NCBI GenBank assembly: GCA_003574885.1
Contig: PJFC01000007.1
Location: 1 to 64,000, forward strand
From: Geobacter sp.
Lineage (GTDB): Bacteria; Desulfobacterota; Desulfuromonadia; Geobacterales; Geobacteraceae
Length of the DNA: 64,000 nt
Direction of reading: 5' to 3'
Shown here: one piece after another, positions 37,738 through 45,986 of the stretch
Numbering within the stretch: the stretch's first letter is position 1
Layout of the letters: each line of letters starts with the position of its first letter
The notes under the pieces: generated by a model
Database searches by the model: none
Told to the model about the DNA's origin: nothing
The model's input: only the letters and a program-made list of their open reading frames with translations
Position numbers and translations under genes: made by a program

Positions 37738-38283
37738 TCAGCCGTGGTTCACCACGATTTCGGGCGCCCCGAGGAGCCGCTTGATATCCAGCAGGATCAC
37801 CAGACCGTCGGGGAGCTGGAGCTGGCCACGAAGATAGTCACGCTGGGCACCGCTCAGGGATTTGACCGCCACCTCGAAAGAGTCCAGGGGAAGCGCCGTA
37901 ACCCCCTTGACCGACTCAACCAGGATGCCAGTGTTGAACTGCTCCCCCTTCACCACGATGATCCTCCCCGCCGGGCCAAAGGCCGACGGGGGAAGTCCCA
38001 GGAGGGGCCGGATGTCCATGGCTGCGACGATTTCACCCCGCAGGTTGAACACTCCGACTATTAGTTCCTGGACCTTGGGAATCTTCACCAGCCGCGGGAT
38101 ACGCAGCACCTCCGCCGCATAGATGGTCTCAAAGGCATAGGTTTCCCCGCCGAGGGCAAATGTTACACATTCAAGCTGCTCCTCGGCCACTTCTTCCACC
38201 GCATCCAGCCCTTGCCAGTATTCGTCGCGCATCTCCCTGAGGATGCCGTCGATATTGTAACCGGCCCTGTTTTTCTCTCCCAT
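37738..38283 (-). CDS. cheW: CheW-like adaptor
   Basis: A scaffold protein of about 181 aa with a 40-residue N-terminal extension before the CheW domain (CVTFALGGETYAFETIYAAEVLRIPRLVKIPKVQELIVGVFNLRGEIVAAMDIRPLLG). It couples the MCP to CheA. Two starts are possible: the ATG at 38283 with GGGGAG at about 8 nt (used here) and an ATG at 38310 that abuts the cheR stop with no SD (190 aa). The single CheW distinguishes the cluster from Wsp, which has two. Confidence 0.92.
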   Translation of the reverse strand: MGEKNRAGYNIDGILREMRDEYWQGLDAVEEVAEEQLECVTFALGGETYAFETIYAAEVLRIPRLVKIPKVQELIVGVFNLRGEIVAAMDIRPLLGLPPSAFGPAGRIIVVKGEQFNTGILVESVKGVTALPLDSFEVAVKSLSGAQRDYLRGQLQLPDGLVILLDIKRLLGAPEIVVNHG

Positions 38284-38310
38284 GGTCAAACTCTCCCCGA
38301 AATCCTTCAT

Positions 38311-40149
38311 TTACTGTATGCGCGCCAGTTCCGTCCGTACCCTTTCCATGAACATCTCCCGCGACAATCCGCCCCCGTAGAGAACCACGTTACCTTCGGG
38401 TGAGTGCTCCAGCAGCCTGAGGCAGTTGCGGAACTCCCGCATGCCGTCACGCTCCCGCCCCATACGGAAGTAGAGGCGTCCAATGCAGTAGTGGGGCATG
38501 ACGAAATCCATGCTGAGAAGAAGCGCCTTGCGATATTCAACCAGTGCGTCCGGCAGGTTCTCTTCTATTTCCAGCACCAGCCCTCGCAGGAAATAGGCCT
38601 CGGGGTGAAGATCGTCCCTCGCCAGCACCGTGTTGCACAAGGCCAGGGCCTCTTGGAACTGGGCCCTGTTGGCAAAGATGAATCCTTTCATAACAAGGGC
38701 GTTCAAATGGTCGGGCTGCTGCCGCAGCACTTCTTCAAGCAGCGTCTCCGCACCGCTGAAATTCTCCCCGTCGAAGAGTTCCCGGGCCTGACGGAAAAGC
38801 TCTTCGGGGGGCGGGACAACTACCGCCGGGGGAACCGGCACCGGCACCGGAACCTTCGGGTGGACCGGTGCCGACGGCCGGGGGGGCAGAGCCGCTTTTT
38901 TCACTGGGCGGGGCTTGGATGCCGGCGCAGTCGCCACGGCCGACGGGGACTTCTTCCGGTAATAAAAACCGCTCTCCCGGCTTACCCGCTCGAATTTGGT
39001 CGAAATATTGGTGAGGGCCTCGGCATGGCCGAGAAACAGATATCCCCCCGGAGTAAGGGTAGCGGCAAACTTGTCGATGACCTGCCGGGTCGTGGCAAGG
39101 GTAAAGTAAATGGTCACGTTGCGGCAGAAAATCACATCAAGTCCGCGGAACACGCCGTCCTGCTGGGGAAACGTCGCGGTCTGGAGATTGAGATGGGAAA
39201 ATTCCACCATCTGCTTGACGTCATCGCGGATGAGATAGCTGTCGCCGACCCGTTTAAAATAGTGCTCCGCATACCGCGGTTCCGTTGCCCGGAGAGACCA
39301 GGGGCGATACACCCCTTCACGTGCCCGCTGCAACACCCGATTATTGATATCGGTGGCAAGAATTTTGATGTCCCGTTTGCGCCAGTCGGGAAGCGACTCC
39401 ATGATGGTCATTGCCAGGGAGTAGGGTTCCTCGCCAGTAGAGCACCCGGCCGACCAGATGCGCAGCGGTTTCCCCGCAAACTCACCCGTGATAAGCTGGC
39501 GGAAGGCGTCGAAATGTGCCCGGTAGCGGAAAAAGTAGGTTTCACCGACGGTCAGGTGCTGGAGAAGCTTCTGCAACTCCTGACGGCTCTCCCGGTATTC
39601 AGTCAGATAATCGAAGTACTCCCGGTACGAAGCGAACTGGAGCGCGGCCATCCGGCTGGTGATCCCCCGCTCAAGGGGTTTCAGATTGCGCCGTTCGAAA
39701 TGGAGGCCGCTGTGGGTCAGGAGAAACTCGCAGTAGAGACTGCTTTCCGCCTCCGTCAGATGTCCCAGCCGCGCCGGCGCCACCCGTTTCTGTCCGCCCC
39801 GCGACAGGAGCACCAGGTCCTGGCGGAGACGCTCCACATCCACCGGTTTGAGGATAAAATCGAAGACCTGGTGGAGTTCATATTCCATCGCCGGGTCGGC
39901 GGAGATGACGATGACGGGGAGGCGCCCTTCCCCCCCTGAACGCTTTATCCGCTGCACCAGATCAACGGTTGACATCCCCTGACAGTCATCATCGACGATG
40001 ACCACATCGGGCGCAGCGGTCTGCACCGTCCGTACCGCTTCTTTAATGGAGCCGGCCTGTACGATCCCGTAGCCGTCCTTTTGCAGCAGAACGGCCAGGA
40101 AGCGCCCGAGGGCTTCATTGCTATGGACCAGAAGGACGGTACGCGACAT
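38311..40149 (-). CDS. cheR: Receiver-CheR-TPR methyltransferase
   Basis: A 612-aa protein with an N-terminal receiver-like domain (about 1-118; phosphoacceptor region VIVDDDCQG, D53), a CheR SAM-dependent methyltransferase (about 130-395; IWSAGCSTGEEPYSLAM for SAM, VIFCRNVTIYF), a proline/valine-rich linker (about 405-440) and a C-terminal TPR array (about 445-600). CheR-TPR fusion is typical of Wsp-like or Frz-like alternative pathways; the extra receiver is uncommon. It is the first gene of the chemosensory run, 66 bp after glnS, so it may be co-transcribed with it. Confidence 0.94.
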   Translation of the reverse strand: MSRTVLLVHSNEALGRFLAVLLQKDGYGIVQAGSIKEAVRTVQTAAPDVVIVDDDCQGMSTVDLVQRIKRSGGEGRLPVIVISADPAMEYELHQVFDFILKPVDVERLRQDLVLLSRGGQKRVAPARLGHLTEAESSLYCEFLLTHSGLHFERRNLKPLERGITSRMAALQFASYREYFDYLTEYRESRQELQKLLQHLTVGETYFFRYRAHFDAFRQLITGEFAGKPLRIWSAGCSTGEEPYSLAMTIMESLPDWRKRDIKILATDINNRVLQRAREGVYRPWSLRATEPRYAEHYFKRVGDSYLIRDDVKQMVEFSHLNLQTATFPQQDGVFRGLDVIFCRNVTIYFTLATTRQVIDKFAATLTPGGYLFLGHAEALTNISTKFERVSRESGFYYRKKSPSAVATAPASKPRPVKKAALPPRPSAPVHPKVPVPVPVPPAVVVPPPEELFRQARELFDGENFSGAETLLEEVLRQQPDHLNALVMKGFIFANRAQFQEALALCNTVLARDDLHPEAYFLRGLVLEIEENLPDALVEYRKALLLSMDFVMPHYCIGRLYFRMGRERDGMREFRNCLRLLEHSPEGNVVLYGGGLSREMFMERVRTELARIQ

Positions 40150-40215
40150 GGTCCCTTTTCCCCTGCTTTAACAGTCTCTTGATGCCACCATCAGCGTCGC
40201 CTGCTCCGGCAGGAG

Positions 40216-41907
40216 TCAGGCGGTCTGTTCCTTGCTCCAGGAATCGCGGAGGGTGACCGTCCGGTTGAATATCGGCGCACCGGGGTGGGAATCCCGGCAA
40301 TCCACCGTAAAATACCCCTGCCGTTCAAACTGGAAACGGCTCTCTCCTTCGGCATCCGCCAGGCTCGGCTCCAGGCGGGCGGAGGGGAGCACTTCCAGAG
40401 CATGGGGATTGATGAATGATTTGTAGTCCTGTCCCCCCTTGTCCGGATTGGAAACGCTGAAGAGCCTGTCATAGAGACGCACCTCAGCCGTGAGGGCATG
40501 GCGCGCCGATACCCAGTGAATGGTCCCCTTCACCTTCCTGCCGGCCGCCGGTCCGCCGGTCCGGGTATCGGGATCATAGGTACAGCGTACCTCCACCACC
40601 GTTCCGTCCCCGTCCTTCACCACCTCTGTGCATTTAACGATGTAGGCGTAGCGCAGCCGCACCTCCTGGCCAGGGACCATGCGATGGAACCCCTTGACCG
40701 GCGTTTCCATGAAATCGTCCTGCTCGATATACAGTTCCCGGCTGAAGGGGATCTGGCGGCTCCCCAGTTCAGGCCTCTGGGGGTGATTGGCTGCTGTAAA
40801 CATCTCCACCTCCCCTTCGGGAAAGTTCTCGATGACAAGCTTCAGGGGACGGAGCACACCCATGGCCCGCGGTGCATTGGCATTCAGGTCGTCCCGGACG
40901 CATTCCTCGAGAATCCCCATGTCGATCCAGCTGTCGCTTTTCCCCACCCCGATCCGCTCGCAGAAGGCGCGGATGGACCCGGGAGTGTAGCCGCGCCGGC
41001 GAAGGCCGACGAGAGTCGGCATGCGCGGGTCGTCCCACCCCGCCACATCGCCGTCCTGAACCAGCTGGAGGAGCTTCCGCTTGCTCATCACCGTGTAGGT
41101 AAGGTTGAGCCGGGCGAATTCGTACTGACGGGGGCGATAGATGCCAAGCCGGTCGAGGAACCACTCGTAGAGGGGGCGGTGGGACTCGAATTCCAGGGTG
41201 CAGACCGAGTGGGTAATTCCCTCGATGGAGTCGCTCTGGCCATGGGCGTAGTCGTACATGGGGTAGATGCACCAGGAATCACCGGCATGGGGGTGAGGTG
41301 CATGGAGAATCCGGTACATGACCGGGTCACGAAGGTTCAGGTTAGGCGAAGCCATGTCGATCTTCGCCCGCAGCACCCGGGCACCGTCGGCAAATTCACC
41401 GCTGCGCATCCGCCGGAACAGGTCAAGGTTCTCTTCGACAGTGCGGTTCCGGTAGGGGCTCTCCGTGCCGGGTTCGGTCAGGGTCCCCCTATGGGCACGT
41501 ATCTCCTCGGCGGTCAGGTCATCCACATAGGCGTCACCCTGAAGGATGAGCTGCTCGGCCCATTGGTAGAGCTGCTCGAAGTAGTCGGAGGCATAGTAGA
41601 GATGTTCCCCCCACTGGAATCCAAGCCAGTTGACGCTCTCCTTTATGGATTCGGCATACTCTATCTCTTCCCTGGCCGGGTTGGTGTCATCGAAACGAAG
41701 ATGGCAACAGCCACCGAAATCCAGCGCCAGGCCGAAGTTGAGACAGATGGATTTGGCGTGACCGATATGGAGATACCCGTTAGGCTCAGGTGGAAAACGG
41801 GTAACAATGGTCGAGTGCCTGCCGCTCTGCAGGTCATCCTCGATGATGGTGCGGATGAAATTGCCGGTTGTTGTCTGTTTAGTAATGTCAGTTTCGGATG
41901 TACTCAT
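40216..41907 (-). CDS. glnS: Glutaminyl-tRNA synthetase
   Basis: A 563-aa class I synthetase charging tRNA-Gln directly. HIGH appears as [11 protein letters not shown] near residue 50 and [11 protein letters not shown] near residue 272; the C-terminal beta-barrel anticodon domains are present. [12 protein letters not shown] and [13 protein letters not shown] distinguish GlnRS from GluRS. Typical length is 550-560. It sits 23 bp after ispF in the same run. Confidence 0.97.
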   Translation of the reverse strand: MSTSETDITKQTTTGNFIRTIIEDDLQSGRHSTIVTRFPPEPNGYLHIGHAKSICLNFGLALDFGGCCHLRFDDTNPAREEIEYAESIKESVNWLGFQWGEHLYYASDYFEQLYQWAEQLILQGDAYVDDLTAEEIRAHRGTLTEPGTESPYRNRTVEENLDLFRRMRSGEFADGARVLRAKIDMASPNLNLRDPVMYRILHAPHPHAGDSWCIYPMYDYAHGQSDSIEGITHSVCTLEFESHRPLYEWFLDRLGIYRPRQYEFARLNLTYTVMSKRKLLQLVQDGDVAGWDDPRMPTLVGLRRRGYTPGSIRAFCERIGVGKSDSWIDMGILEECVRDDLNANAPRAMGVLRPLKLVIENFPEGEVEMFTAANHPQRPELGSRQIPFSRELYIEQDDFMETPVKGFHRMVPGQEVRLRYAYIVKCTEVVKDGDGTVVEVRCTYDPDTRTGGPAAGRKVKGTIHWVSARHALTAEVRLYDRLFSVSNPDKGGQDYKSFINPHALEVLPSARLEPSLADAEGESRFQFERQGYFTVDCRDSHPGAPIFNRTVTLRDSWSKEQTA

Positions 41908-41930
41908 TTCTTCGTCTACCTTCCAGCTGT

Positions 41931-42404
41931 TTATTTTTCTTCCATGAGCGCCACCGCGTAGGCGGCGATCCCTTCGCCCCGGCCGCAGAAGCCGAGCTCT
42001 TCGGTGGTGGTCGCCTTGACGTTGACCCGGCCTGCATCCGCATTCAGTACCCGGGCGACGTTCTCCCGCATGACCGGAATGTGGGGGGCGAGCTTGGGGC
42101 GCTGGGCAACGACCGTTGCATCGACGTTCCCCAGCCGGTACCCCTTTTGGTCGGCAAGCCCCATGACGTGGGACAGGAGCTTGAGGCTGTCGGCACCCTT
42201 GAATTTGGGGTCGGTGTCGGGAAAGTGCCTGCCGATGTCACCCTCGCCGATAGCGCCGAGAATGGCATCGGAGATGGCATGCAGCAGCACGTCTGCATCC
42301 GAATGACCGAGAAGCCCCTTCTCCCAGGGGATATCCACCCCGCCAAGAATCAGCTTCCGCCCCTCCACCAGCCGGTGCACGTCATAGCCATGACCAATGC
42401 GCAT
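41931..42404 (-). CDS. ispF: 2-C-methyl-D-erythritol 2,4-cyclodiphosphate synthase
   Basis: A 157-aa enzyme of the MEP isoprenoid pathway forming the cyclodiphosphate. The metal residues are in GHGYDVHRL (Asp, His) and [21 protein letters not shown] ends the protein. The start is the ATG at 42404; the longer frame is an artefact that runs through the structured element. IspD, which acts two steps earlier, is encoded directly upstream. Confidence 0.97.
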   Translation of the reverse strand: MRIGHGYDVHRLVEGRKLILGGVDIPWEKGLLGHSDADVLLHAISDAILGAIGEGDIGRHFPDTDPKFKGADSLKLLSHVMGLADQKGYRLGNVDATVVAQRPKLAPHIPVMRENVARVLNADAGRVNVKATTTEELGFCGRGEGIAAYAVALMEEK

Positions 42405-42447
42405 AGAATGTCTCCGAATATCTCTTGTTTCGAATTCTGACTTGCTG

Positions 42448-42586
42448 TAAACGCGATTTTTTCGCAAGGTCAAGGCGATCGAAGGATCGCGCGGAGGCGT
42501 CGTACCCAAACATCGGGCATAAACAGCGCTACGTCGCACAAGCGGTCCTGAAGATCCCCGCAGAGATTGCGGAAAAGGCGCGTTTA
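42448..42586. repeat. Inverted-repeat element between ispD and ispF
   Basis: The ends TAAACGCG (42448-42455) and CGCGTTTA (42579-42586) are perfect inverted repeats, extended inward by TTTT.CGCAA-type pairing. A perfect hairpin GCGATC-GAAG-GATCGC sits at 42475-42490 and a near-dyad (GGCGTCGTAC / GCTACGTCGC) brackets the centre. The right end overlaps the ispD stop codon. It fills almost the whole ispD-ispF gap and would be transcribed in the ispDF message, so it could act on mRNA stability or be a mobile REP/MITE-like insert. Confidence 0.65.
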
Positions 42587-43267
42587 CTTAAGAAATGCTT
42601 CCGCCAGGACAAGGTCCTCCGGCGTTGTGATCTTTATATTCCGGTAATCCCCCATCACCACATGGACATCCTTCCCGAGGCGCTCCACCAGGGATGCGTC
42701 GTCGGTACCGAGATACCCTTCGGCGGCTGCTATTTCGTGGGCAGCCCGAATCACGCCGTAACGGAACGCCTGGGGAGTCTGGGCAAGCCAGAGCTGTTCC
42801 CGCGGCGGGGTCTCCCGGATAACCCCGTCGACGACCACCTTGATCGTATCCTTGGCCGGCACGGCCACGAGGGCGCCGTCATGTTCCGCCGCCACCCGGA
42901 TCGACTTTTCCAGCACCGGTACGGGAACGAACGGCCGCACGCCGTCATGGATGAGAATCACCGCGTCGTCCGGCGTACCCTCAATGGCCCGCAGTCCGTT
43001 GAGCACCGAATACTGCCGTTCCGCCCCCCCTGCCACGATCTCCCGCACCTTGCGGAACCCGTAGCGCTCCACCACCTGCTCCCGACAATAGGGAATCTCC
43101 GCCTCCGGTGAAATGACATAAATATCATCAACATCGGGGAGAGAATCGAATACTTCGATCGTATGGGCAACTATCGGCTTTTCGTCCAGAAGGAGGTACT
43201 GCTTGTTAATGGCGGCACCCATCCGTTTTCCCATTCCCGCAGCAGGTATGAGTGCAATCACTTTCAT
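42584..43267 (-). CDS. ispD: 2-C-methyl-D-erythritol 4-phosphate cytidylyltransferase
   Basis: A 227-aa cytidylyltransferase of the MEP pathway. N-terminal nucleotide loop [12 protein letters not shown] with later [15 protein letters not shown], and the second motif [12 protein letters not shown]; IspD-type [19 protein letters not shown] closes it. The start is the ATG at 43267. It is followed by the inverted-repeat element and ispF. An AT-rich promoter and a terminator-like hairpin precede it. Confidence 0.96.
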   Translation of the reverse strand: MKVIALIPAAGMGKRMGAAINKQYLLLDEKPIVAHTIEVFDSLPDVDDIYVISPEAEIPYCREQVVERYGFRKVREIVAGGAERQYSVLNGLRAIEGTPDDAVILIHDGVRPFVPVPVLEKSIRVAAEHDGALVAVPAKDTIKVVVDGVIRETPPREQLWLAQTPQAFRYGVIRAAHEIAAAEGYLGTDDASLVERLGKDVHVVMGDYRNIKITTPEDLVLAEAFLK

Positions 43268-43614
43268 GAACTGGTCCCTGTCATTGCGACGTTCTGAAAC
43301 GGCACAACAGATAAAATCAAACAAAACCCGCCAGGGCGGGTAATCAGCCTTTCCGGGCGAAAGCCAACTATAACGACCGGTTACTTTCCCGGTCAACGAA
43401 AAAATCCCACTGCATATAAAAAACTGTTTTATTATACAAAATAAAACAAAAAAAAACAGTCTTAATTACGCTTCTCACGATGAAATTCGATTTACTATCG
43501 GAATCCTTGCGAAGAACCTGGAAACCAGTAGTGTCACATCCGGTGTTTCCGCATGGACACTATTCAGCAGAATGAAGCATTCCGGGTGGTTGCGGAAGGA
43601 ATGTATCGCCGGTA
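43268..43614 (-). other. selA-ispD gap: AT-rich promoter and leader hairpin
   Basis: This 347-bp stretch has no gene. Read leftward, TATAAT lies at 43431-43436 inside a dyad formed by AAAACAGT/ACTGTTTT (43453-43460 and 43423-43430); the -35 is weak. About 90 bp downstream ACCCGCC-AG-GGCGGGT (43326-43341) is followed by TTTTGTTTGATTTT on the - strand, an intrinsic-terminator shape lying between that promoter and the ispD start. It could be the end of the selA transcript or an attenuator of ispD. Confidence 0.5.
43308..43341 (-). terminator. Terminator-like hairpin before ispD
   Basis: Stem CCCGCC / GGCGGG (43327-43340) with small loop and a T-rich tail in the leftward direction, 274 bp after selA and 59 bp before ispD. 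Works as selA terminator or leader attenuator. Confidence 0.5.
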
Positions 43615-44997
43615 TCAGGCAAGCGCCTTGAGGGCTTCGACGAGGAGGGGTACATCGGCATCGAGGATGGTGCGAAGGTCGAGAAGGAACTCACCCCGGG
43701 CAATCCTTCCCACAACAGGCACGGAGCCGGTGCGCAGGCGTACTTCCATCTCCTGGGGAGAAACACCGGCCATACGGATGGAGAGAAGGACCGTGGGCAA
43801 CTCCTGACCGGGAAGCGCCCCGCCACCAACCTGCGAGGCACCTTTAACCAGGGCGATCTCGACACTGGAAGAGAGATTCCGGCGCAGAAGCCGGACGACC
43901 CGTTTCCCCTTTTCCGACAGTTCGGCGGGGCTGACCGTGAGCATGCGCAGGGTCGGTATGGAGGCAAGGGCCAACCGTTCGTCCCGGTAGAGCGCCAGGG
44001 TCCCTTCAAGGGCGGCAAGAGTGAGCTTGTCTATCCGGAACGCTCTGAGGAGCGGATGTTTCTTCATCGGCTCGATACACGCCTTTCGGCCGACGATGAG
44101 CCCCGCCTGGGGGCCGCCGAGGAGCTTGTCGCCGCTGAATGTGACAACGTCCACACCGGCCCGGACGAAATCCTGGATCGTCTGTTCGTTCCCCACGCCC
44201 AGCCGGGCCAGATCAATAAGGTTGCCGCTCCCCACGTCAGCCATGACCGGCAGGCCGTATTCCCTACCGAGTTCCACCAGTCGGGGCGCAGTTACCTCGG
44301 CGGTAAAGCCGGTCATGGCGAAGTTGCTGGCATGGACCTTGAGGAAGAGTGCGGTTTCTCCGGTCACGGCGGCACGGTAGTCCGCCGCGTGAGTCCTGTT
44401 GGTCGCCCCAACTTCACGCAGCAGTGCCCCGCTCTGTCCCATGATGTCAGGAATCCGGAACGATCCTCCAATCTCCACCAGCTCGCCGCGGGAAACGACT
44501 ACTTCCCTGCCGTGAGCCATGCTGGCTAGTGCCAGAAGGACAGCGGCCGCATTATTGTTCACCACCAGCGCAGCCTCGGCCCCGGTCAATTCACAGAGGA
44601 GCTCCTCCACGTGGGAATAGCGACTCCCCCGTTCTCCCGCCGCCAGGTCGAATTCCAGGTTGGAATAGCCGTAAGCAATGCTGTCAAGCTGCGCCCTGAT
44701 TTTTTCCGGGAGGGGTGAGCGGCCGAGATTGGTGTGGATGACCACCCCGGTTCCATTCACCACCCGTTTCAGGCTGGGGGCTGTCCCTTGCTCCACCGCT
44801 GCCTCTATTCGGGCAGCGATCACCTCCTCCGGCGGCAACGCCGACGGCATTTCCCTCACGACATCACGCCGCAGCGACTCCAGTACGGTCCGCACTGCTT
44901 TGAGCACCACTGGTCGGGGATGGGCACGGAGGAGCACCTGAACTCCTGCCCACTCCAGCACCTTGTCAACCTTGGGAATTCTCTTGAGAATCGGCAC
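43615..44997 (-). CDS. selA: L-seryl-tRNA(Sec) selenium transferase
   Basis: A 460-aa PLP enzyme converting Ser-tRNA(Sec) to Sec-tRNA(Sec) with selenophosphate. The PLP lysine is in TFSGDKLLGGPQAG; NGTGVVIHTNLGRSPL and YSNLEFDLAAGERGSRY are SelA signatures. The start is GTG at 44997 with AAGGAG at 5 nt; the ATG 15 codons upstream lacks an SD. selB, selD and the tRNA-Sec gene are not in the window, and I saw no in-frame UGA selenoprotein here, but SelA implies the organism makes selenoproteins. Confidence 0.96.
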   Translation of the reverse strand: MPILKRIPKVDKVLEWAGVQVLLRAHPRPVVLKAVRTVLESLRRDVVREMPSALPPEEVIAARIEAAVEQGTAPSLKRVVNGTGVVIHTNLGRSPLPEKIRAQLDSIAYGYSNLEFDLAAGERGSRYSHVEELLCELTGAEAALVVNNNAAAVLLALASMAHGREVVVSRGELVEIGGSFRIPDIMGQSGALLREVGATNRTHAADYRAAVTGETALFLKVHASNFAMTGFTAEVTAPRLVELGREYGLPVMADVGSGNLIDLARLGVGNEQTIQDFVRAGVDVVTFSGDKLLGGPQAGLIVGRKACIEPMKKHPLLRAFRIDKLTLAALEGTLALYRDERLALASIPTLRMLTVSPAELSEKGKRVVRLLRRNLSSSVEIALVKGASQVGGGALPGQELPTVLLSIRMAGVSPQEMEVRLRTGSVPVVGRIARGEFLLDLRTILDADVPLLVEALKALA

Positions 44998-45122
44998 GGA
45001 AACTCCTTGGAGGAACGAGGATCGATGAGATTTTGGAAACAACGGGGAGTGAGTATATCAGAAGAGATAGCTACGCGCCAGCCATTGACCGGCGCTCGCA
45101 GTTTCGGTGTATAAAAAACGGA

Positions 45123-45821
45123 TCAGATATCCAGATGGAGGGCGGCCTTCCGTTCCGCCGCCTTGAGCGGCGTATGTTCCTGCATGAGCACCTTGCCGCC
45201 GTACTCCGCATTTTTGCGCACGAGCTTCTCGGCCATGTCTGCATTCCGCTTGCGGAACGCCTCGATAATCTTCTCGTGCTCCTGCACCGAGATGTGCATC
45301 CGGCCGGGGAGGCTCAAGGACGCAACCCGAAGCCGCTTGAACTTGTTCACCAGGGTGGAGATCAGCTCCTGGAGCTTTTCATTTTCGGACGCGCGGATGA
45401 ACAGATCATGGAAATCATTGTGAATCCTGAAGAAGTTGCGCACGTCACCACCGTCCGCCATCTGACGCAACTTCTCGTTGATCGCGTCAAGTTTCTCAAT
45501 ATCCCTGTCCGACAGCTTATCGCAGGCGCAGCGCGCCGCATACCCTTCAAGAATGCTCTTTATCGCGTAGAACTCCTCCACATCACGGGCCGAAAAGGCT
45601 GTCACGACCGCGCCTTTGCGGGGAATCACCGTCAAATACCCCTCCGATTCCAGTTGCCGGAAGGCCTCGCGGATAGGTGTCCGGCTTATGCCAAACCGCT
45701 CCGCCAGCTCGGGTTCCGCCACTTTCTCCCCCGGTTTCAACCCTCCACTCATGATGGCATCGCGTATCGTTTCAAGGATCTTTTCCCTGAGGGTCAGGTG
45801 CTTTTCGATGCTTTTCTTCAT
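45123..45821 (-). CDS. GntR-family (FCD-type) transcriptional regulator
   Basis: A 232-aa regulator of the FadR subfamily. N-terminal winged helix (about 8-75; KPGEKVAEPELAERFGISRTPIREAFRQLESEGYLTVIPRKG) and a C-terminal all-helical FCD ligand domain with probable metal residues in RIHNDFHDLF and QEHEKII. The ATG at 45821 has AAGGAGG at 6 nt. A perfect 15-bp palindrome in its own promoter suggests autoregulation; the same site occurs near the ferritin-like gene at 19907. Effector is likely an organic acid, as usual for FCD proteins, but unknown. Confidence 0.93.
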   Translation of the reverse strand: MKKSIEKHLTLREKILETIRDAIMSGGLKPGEKVAEPELAERFGISRTPIREAFRQLESEGYLTVIPRKGAVVTAFSARDVEEFYAIKSILEGYAARCACDKLSDRDIEKLDAINEKLRQMADGGDVRNFFRIHNDFHDLFIRASENEKLQELISTLVNKFKRLRVASLSLPGRMHISVQEHEKIIEAFRKRNADMAEKLVRKNAEYGGKVLMQEHTPLKAAERKAALHLDI

Positions 45822-45847
45822 AAAAGCCTCCTTATGAGGATAGCCGA

Positions 45848-45875
45848 ATTGTATACAGTATACATTATTTGTCAA
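45848..45875 (-). promoter_or_regulatory. GntR promoter with overlapping palindrome operator
   Basis: Leftward TTGACA (45870-45875) and TACAAT (45848-45853) are 16 bp apart, a good sigma-70 promoter for the GntR gene. The perfect palindrome TGTATACAGTATACA (45850-45864) covers the spacer and most of the -10, the classical position for a repressor. It also lies upstream of the divergent K+ channel gene at 45987. Confidence 0.75.
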
Positions 45876-45986
45876 GAAAATCCCTCAAATCTGGCTTCCA
45901 GCGGAGCTTGATCAGCACCGGAACCATTCAATTATCTTGAATTTTATATCGTCCGATAGTAATCTGTTTCCCCTAAGGAGCTTGGC

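Noticed and set aside
38404-39939. A 511-aa reading frame antisense to cheR
   Set aside because: Shadow of the high-GC cheR gene: no SD, low-complexity content, and cheR domain motifs are clear on the other strand. Similar antisense frames at 31236-32504, 36480-37655 and 40498-41961 were rejected for the same reason.
43500-43614. Possible tRNA-Sec next to selA
   Set aside because: No acceptor/T-arm pairing or GGTTCGAATCC-like arm could be formed.
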